DNA of 64,000 nt. It comes from Viola odorata. Its lineage: Eukaryota > Streptophyta > Magnoliopsida > Malpighiales > Violaceae. A program made the translations under genes and the position numbers. Of this stretch, positions 60,714 through 64,000 are shown piece after piece (position 1 is the stretch's first letter; each line of letters opens with the position of its first letter). A model generated the notes under the pieces. It was not told where the DNA came from. It did no database searches and saw only the letters and a list, made by a program, of their open reading frames with translations. Where the stretch lies: positions 15,116,186 through 15,180,185 of the forward strand of contig OY829539.1 in the NCBI GenBank assembly GCA_963691705.1. The letters run 5' to 3'.

Positions 60714-61632
60714 AGGCAGCGTTTGGTTCACGAAATGTTACTTTCCCCCTTGGAGAGTGATACCTGAGAGAGTGATTGAGGAGAATGTTAATTTTTTGTG
60801 TTTGGTTGGGATTTAAGATTTCCGAGAAATTAACATTATTGTGTTTGTTTTGTACTTGGGAATCCTCAAGAAAAGTAAAAAAAATGACTACTATATCATT
60901 TTCTATATTTGTGTCTTTGTTATCTTGTTAGGTGTCTAATTATTCTTTTCTATATATACTGTGCTACACAAATTTCTCTAAACACGTTAGATTTTCTCTC
61001 TATTTAATTGTCTATCTTTCAACAATCAAAATATCAAATGAGTTTGCTTTATGACTATGCTTTTTTGCAGGTTAAAGAACATGACAAATGACATAACCTT
61101 CGTAATAGAGTCCTTGAAAATTATAGCAAAGTATGACACATATTGTTCTAGCAATGCAAAAAAAAACATTTGCAGTAATAGACAAGTCTAGGATCGGAAT
61201 TTCTTGGATGATTTGTTCCTATTTCTAACTGTATTTTCTTCTACCTATTATTATTTACATCATTACTATGTACTTTTTATGTGATTATTATAATTTTGAT
61301 GTAATTATTATAATTTTTATGCAATTAAAATAATTTTTATGTATTTATTATAATTTTTATGTAATTAATTATATTTTTTGTGTAATTAATATATTTTTTG
61401 TGTAATTAATATAATTTGGTGAAGTTTTAGAAAACAGGAAGAAGATGTTTTATTAGGTTATTTTTTATAATTATTTTTGGACAAATATGTCATTTAATAA
61501 AAAAAATTAACTTTCCATGTATGGGGGAATCACTCTCCCCACTCCCTAGCCAAGGGTAGCAACCATCTTTACTGCTCATCAAAAAATCCCGATTACATTG
61601 GATTTTTGATAAGATAGTAAAGAGGGGGCAAC
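60714..61632. other. AT-rich region, possible miniature element remains
   Basis: Begins AAGGCAGCGTTTGGTTCACG, a start reminiscent of PIF/Harbinger miniature elements, and holds GGAGAGTGAT (60754) and ATCACTCTCC (61529) in opposite orientation. Convincing matching ends were not found. 61270-61440 repeats TTTTTATGTAATTA-like words. At 61567-61622 is a hairpin with a 23-base stem, followed by the purine run AGAGGGGGCAA just before an LTR start. Confidence 0.4.
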
Positions 61633-64000
61633 TGTTGCTACCCGATTTTTGACTTTTAATTTTTTATCGTCAAATATTTTCTCATTTCAAGCATCAATTT
61701 TCTAAAATCATACGCTAGTTTATTTGCGTCAATTTGATGCTTATTTTTACGCTTAATGTCATTTTAAATTTTATTTCATACTTTTTTCGCATTTTTATCA
61801 CTTTTTCCGTTCGAACCCGTATCGGTTCCGAGTCAAATTCTCGAAACTGAGGGTCGGACAATTTCACTCATTAGCTACTTATTTTTTCTTATTTTAACTC
61901 GTGTTATTTCGTTGCATTTTGTTCAATTCTTATCTTTAGCAATTTTTATGTTCGAACTTTTATCTCTTATGAGCAAATTTTTTTTCGAACTATATGACGA
62001 ACTTTTCATCGCTCACTGTATGTTAATTACTTCAGCTTATTTTATCCTACACTTTAGCATTTTTGGTTCGAGTTTTTATCCATTTTCAGGCAAAATTGCT
62101 CGTACTATCCGTTTAAACTGAATAACTAAATAATAAATCAAACAAGATTACTTCACCATTGATCTAGTTGACTTTGAAAGTCAAACAAGATCAAGGGTGG
62201 AGGTAATTAACAAGTCATCATCCCTCTCTTCCTGCTCCTGCGCAAAGAACCAATTCAACCTCAATTCTCAGCCACATCTTCTCCTCCTCGAGCCTCACGT
62301 TCTTCCTCGAGCCACGCCACTTCTCACCCTCGCCTCGTCAATTGTTTCCGACAACATCAATGCCAATGTCATCCTCTCCCTCAACCGACTCAAACTTCCT
62401 ATAAATACCAAGCTCATACATGTGATTCAGGGGGGGATGAACGTCGGCATTAATTCAATCAAGCAACCCAATAAATTCAATCCATTGCAAAATTAAACCA
62501 ATTAAATCAAAAACCCCCAATCCTCACCACGGCCTCAATCGGCCACACCACCACAAGCCGCCGCCCCTCAGCCGCACCTCGGCCACCAATCCAAACCAAA
62601 AACGAAAAAAGAGAGAGAGGAGAAGAAACGAGAACAGAGGAGGAAGGAGGCACCAATTCACACAAACCAAGCACCCAACAAATTCAATTCACCCATTGCA
62701 AAATTAAAATCAAACCATCCTCTGCAAAATTAACCAAACCAAATCAATTCAAATTAATTAATCCAAAACCAATCGGCCATCCCACGCCACCACAGCAGTG
62801 CCCAATCCTTACCACAAGCCACACCGCTGCTACCCAAGCCGCACCCCCTTCTGCAACCGCCACACCGCCACTGCCAAATGCCCAACACCTCGCCGCCACT
62901 GTCAAACACCAACCACCCAGCCATAATCCAGATCCACCCAATCACTATCTAATACAAACCAAAGAAAAAGAAAAAGAGAAGAAAATAAAGAGAAAGAGAG
63001 GAAGAGGACGTCTACGGCAGAAAAGAAAGAGAAGGGAAAGAAAACAGAGATGAAGAAGAAAGCGAGACTGCGTTGGCCAAAGGAAAAGAAGGGGAAAATA
63101 GAGAGGGGTTGGGCAACGGCCCAACAAGGAAAAAGAAAGAATGAGGCTGGGCCTGCTCAGGCCCAGCGTGGAAGAGAAAGGCTTGGGCGTGCGTCCAAGT
63201 GTGGAAGAAGAGGGATGGGTTGGGTTAGTCCAGCCCATGGGCCTGTTCCTCAGCCCAGTTGGCCGAACCCAATTTTCTCTCGTCGTATTTATTTATTTTT
63301 TCGTAGCAATTTCCGTATGCATGTACTATTTATTTAATTTCCCCATGTTTGTACTGTTTATTTAATTTCCGTGTGCTTGCATGTTTAATTTATTTTCGTA
63401 TGCTTGCATGTTTAATTATTATTTTTGTATGCTTTTGCATGTTTAATTATTCTGCTTGCGTATAATCATCAAAAAATAATTATTTCGCTTGCGTACGATA
63501 ATTTTGATTCCGATTATTTGTATGCTCGTACTTTTCAATTAATTATTTTTGCATGCCCAAATAAATATTCCACTCGCATTTAATCCCTAAAATTAATTAT
63601 TTCACTCGCAACAAGTCATTAAATATTTATCTACTTTTTTCCAAACTAATAATCTCGACTTTGTAGGGCAAATCAATCAATGCCTTTCACAAGTACGCCT
63701 CACAACTTCGCCCAAAAAAGGGTATATCCACCCGATATCCCTCCACAAGTAAACTTTTCCTACCCTTTTATTTATTTCACGCTTTTTACGCTCGTATGCA
63801 TGACTATTTAGAATTGTTAAAATTTATCCGTTGGGCATGATTATTAAATTAGAACTTCTTATTTTTCAAGCATCTTTAAACACCTCCTCATCTGGTAACC
63901 TTTTTAGGATGAGACTCGGGTGCCTAACACCTTCCCGAGTCCATAATACGACCCCGAACCAATGTTCTCGGGTTTAGACCTATTTCGCCTTAGTTTTTAT
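61633..64000 (+). repeat. Long LTR (Tat/Ogre-like), running off the window
   Basis: Begins TGTTGCTACCCG after a polypurine-like AAAGAGGGGGCAAC and runs to the window end without a CA-terminated edge. The last 120 bases (GACTCGGGTGCCTAACACC, CTTCCCGAGTCC) resemble the U5 part of long Tat-type gypsy LTRs in my memory. It includes a Pro/His-codon-like C-rich segment (62200-62930) and a purine-rich segment (62940-63240) that open chance frames on both strands. No protein domain was recognised. The family call is inference. Confidence 0.5.

Noticed and set aside
60716..61560. Complete PIF/Harbinger miniature element
   Set aside because: The left edge looks right (GGCAGCGTTTGGTT), but no inverted right end and no TTA/TAA duplication pair could be confirmed.
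62744..63365. Several open frames on both strands in a C-rich/purine-rich patch
   Set aside because: Compositionally biased DNA inside a long LTR opens frames by chance. They overlap on both strands and none has a domain.

Overview
This is a stretch of nuclear DNA from a flowering plant, most likely a eudicot. It is AT-rich, has spliced GT-AG genes, and is filled with plant transposon families (L1-type LINE, Ty1/copia, Ty3/gypsy including an Athila-like element, hAT and Mutator miniature elements). No bacterial-type operon, CRISPR array, tRNA or rRNA was recognised. The species cannot be told from the sequence.

Only two host genes are recognisable. At 2250-5629 (+) a five-exon gene, apparently intact, encodes a 618-residue NPF4-type (NRT1/PTR) transporter of the nitrate/abscisic-acid class. 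At 19791-31170 (-) thirteen exons of a plant SAC-domain phosphoinositide phosphatase can be followed with clean splice sites. This copy carries an in-frame stop in exon 2 and a 2-base deletion in exon 6, and its C-terminal exons are not found, so it looks like a recent pseudogene. Its third intron holds a young copia element.

Layout: 1-2249 intergenic with a hAT miniature element (892-1630). 2250-5629 NPF gene. 5630-8844 AT-rich intergenic. 8845-18020 remains of a plus-strand gypsy element whose LTR is split by a second hAT miniature element (9187-9912) and whose primer-binding region is split by a 5.5-kb LINE (10225-15748). 17990-19345 a minus-strand gypsy 3' end. 19353-19480 a Mutator-like terminus. 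19791-31170 SAC pseudogene with copia (25205-29433). 32091-42389 an old minus-strand gypsy element, broken by a gag-only LTR element (32468-38157, itself holding a solo LTR at 33663-35141) and by another solo LTR (39011-40364). 42367-44619 an LTR-like block and AT-rich DNA. 44620-60713 a plus-strand gypsy element of the same gag family, invaded by an inverted LTR element, an Athila-like element (48923-58592) and, inside that, a fold-back Mutator miniature element (55196-56392). 61633-64000 a long LTR running off the window.

No new multi-gene system was found. The more unusual signals are the SAC gene caught while decaying; a group of LTRs sharing about 10-base inverted ends (TGATRYGATC...GATCGYATCA) but carrying different palindrome or repeat arrays in their U3 part; an Athila-like element that kept gag, protease and the env-position ORF but has no visible reverse transcriptase; and a set of target-site duplications that lets much of the order of nested insertions be read directly.
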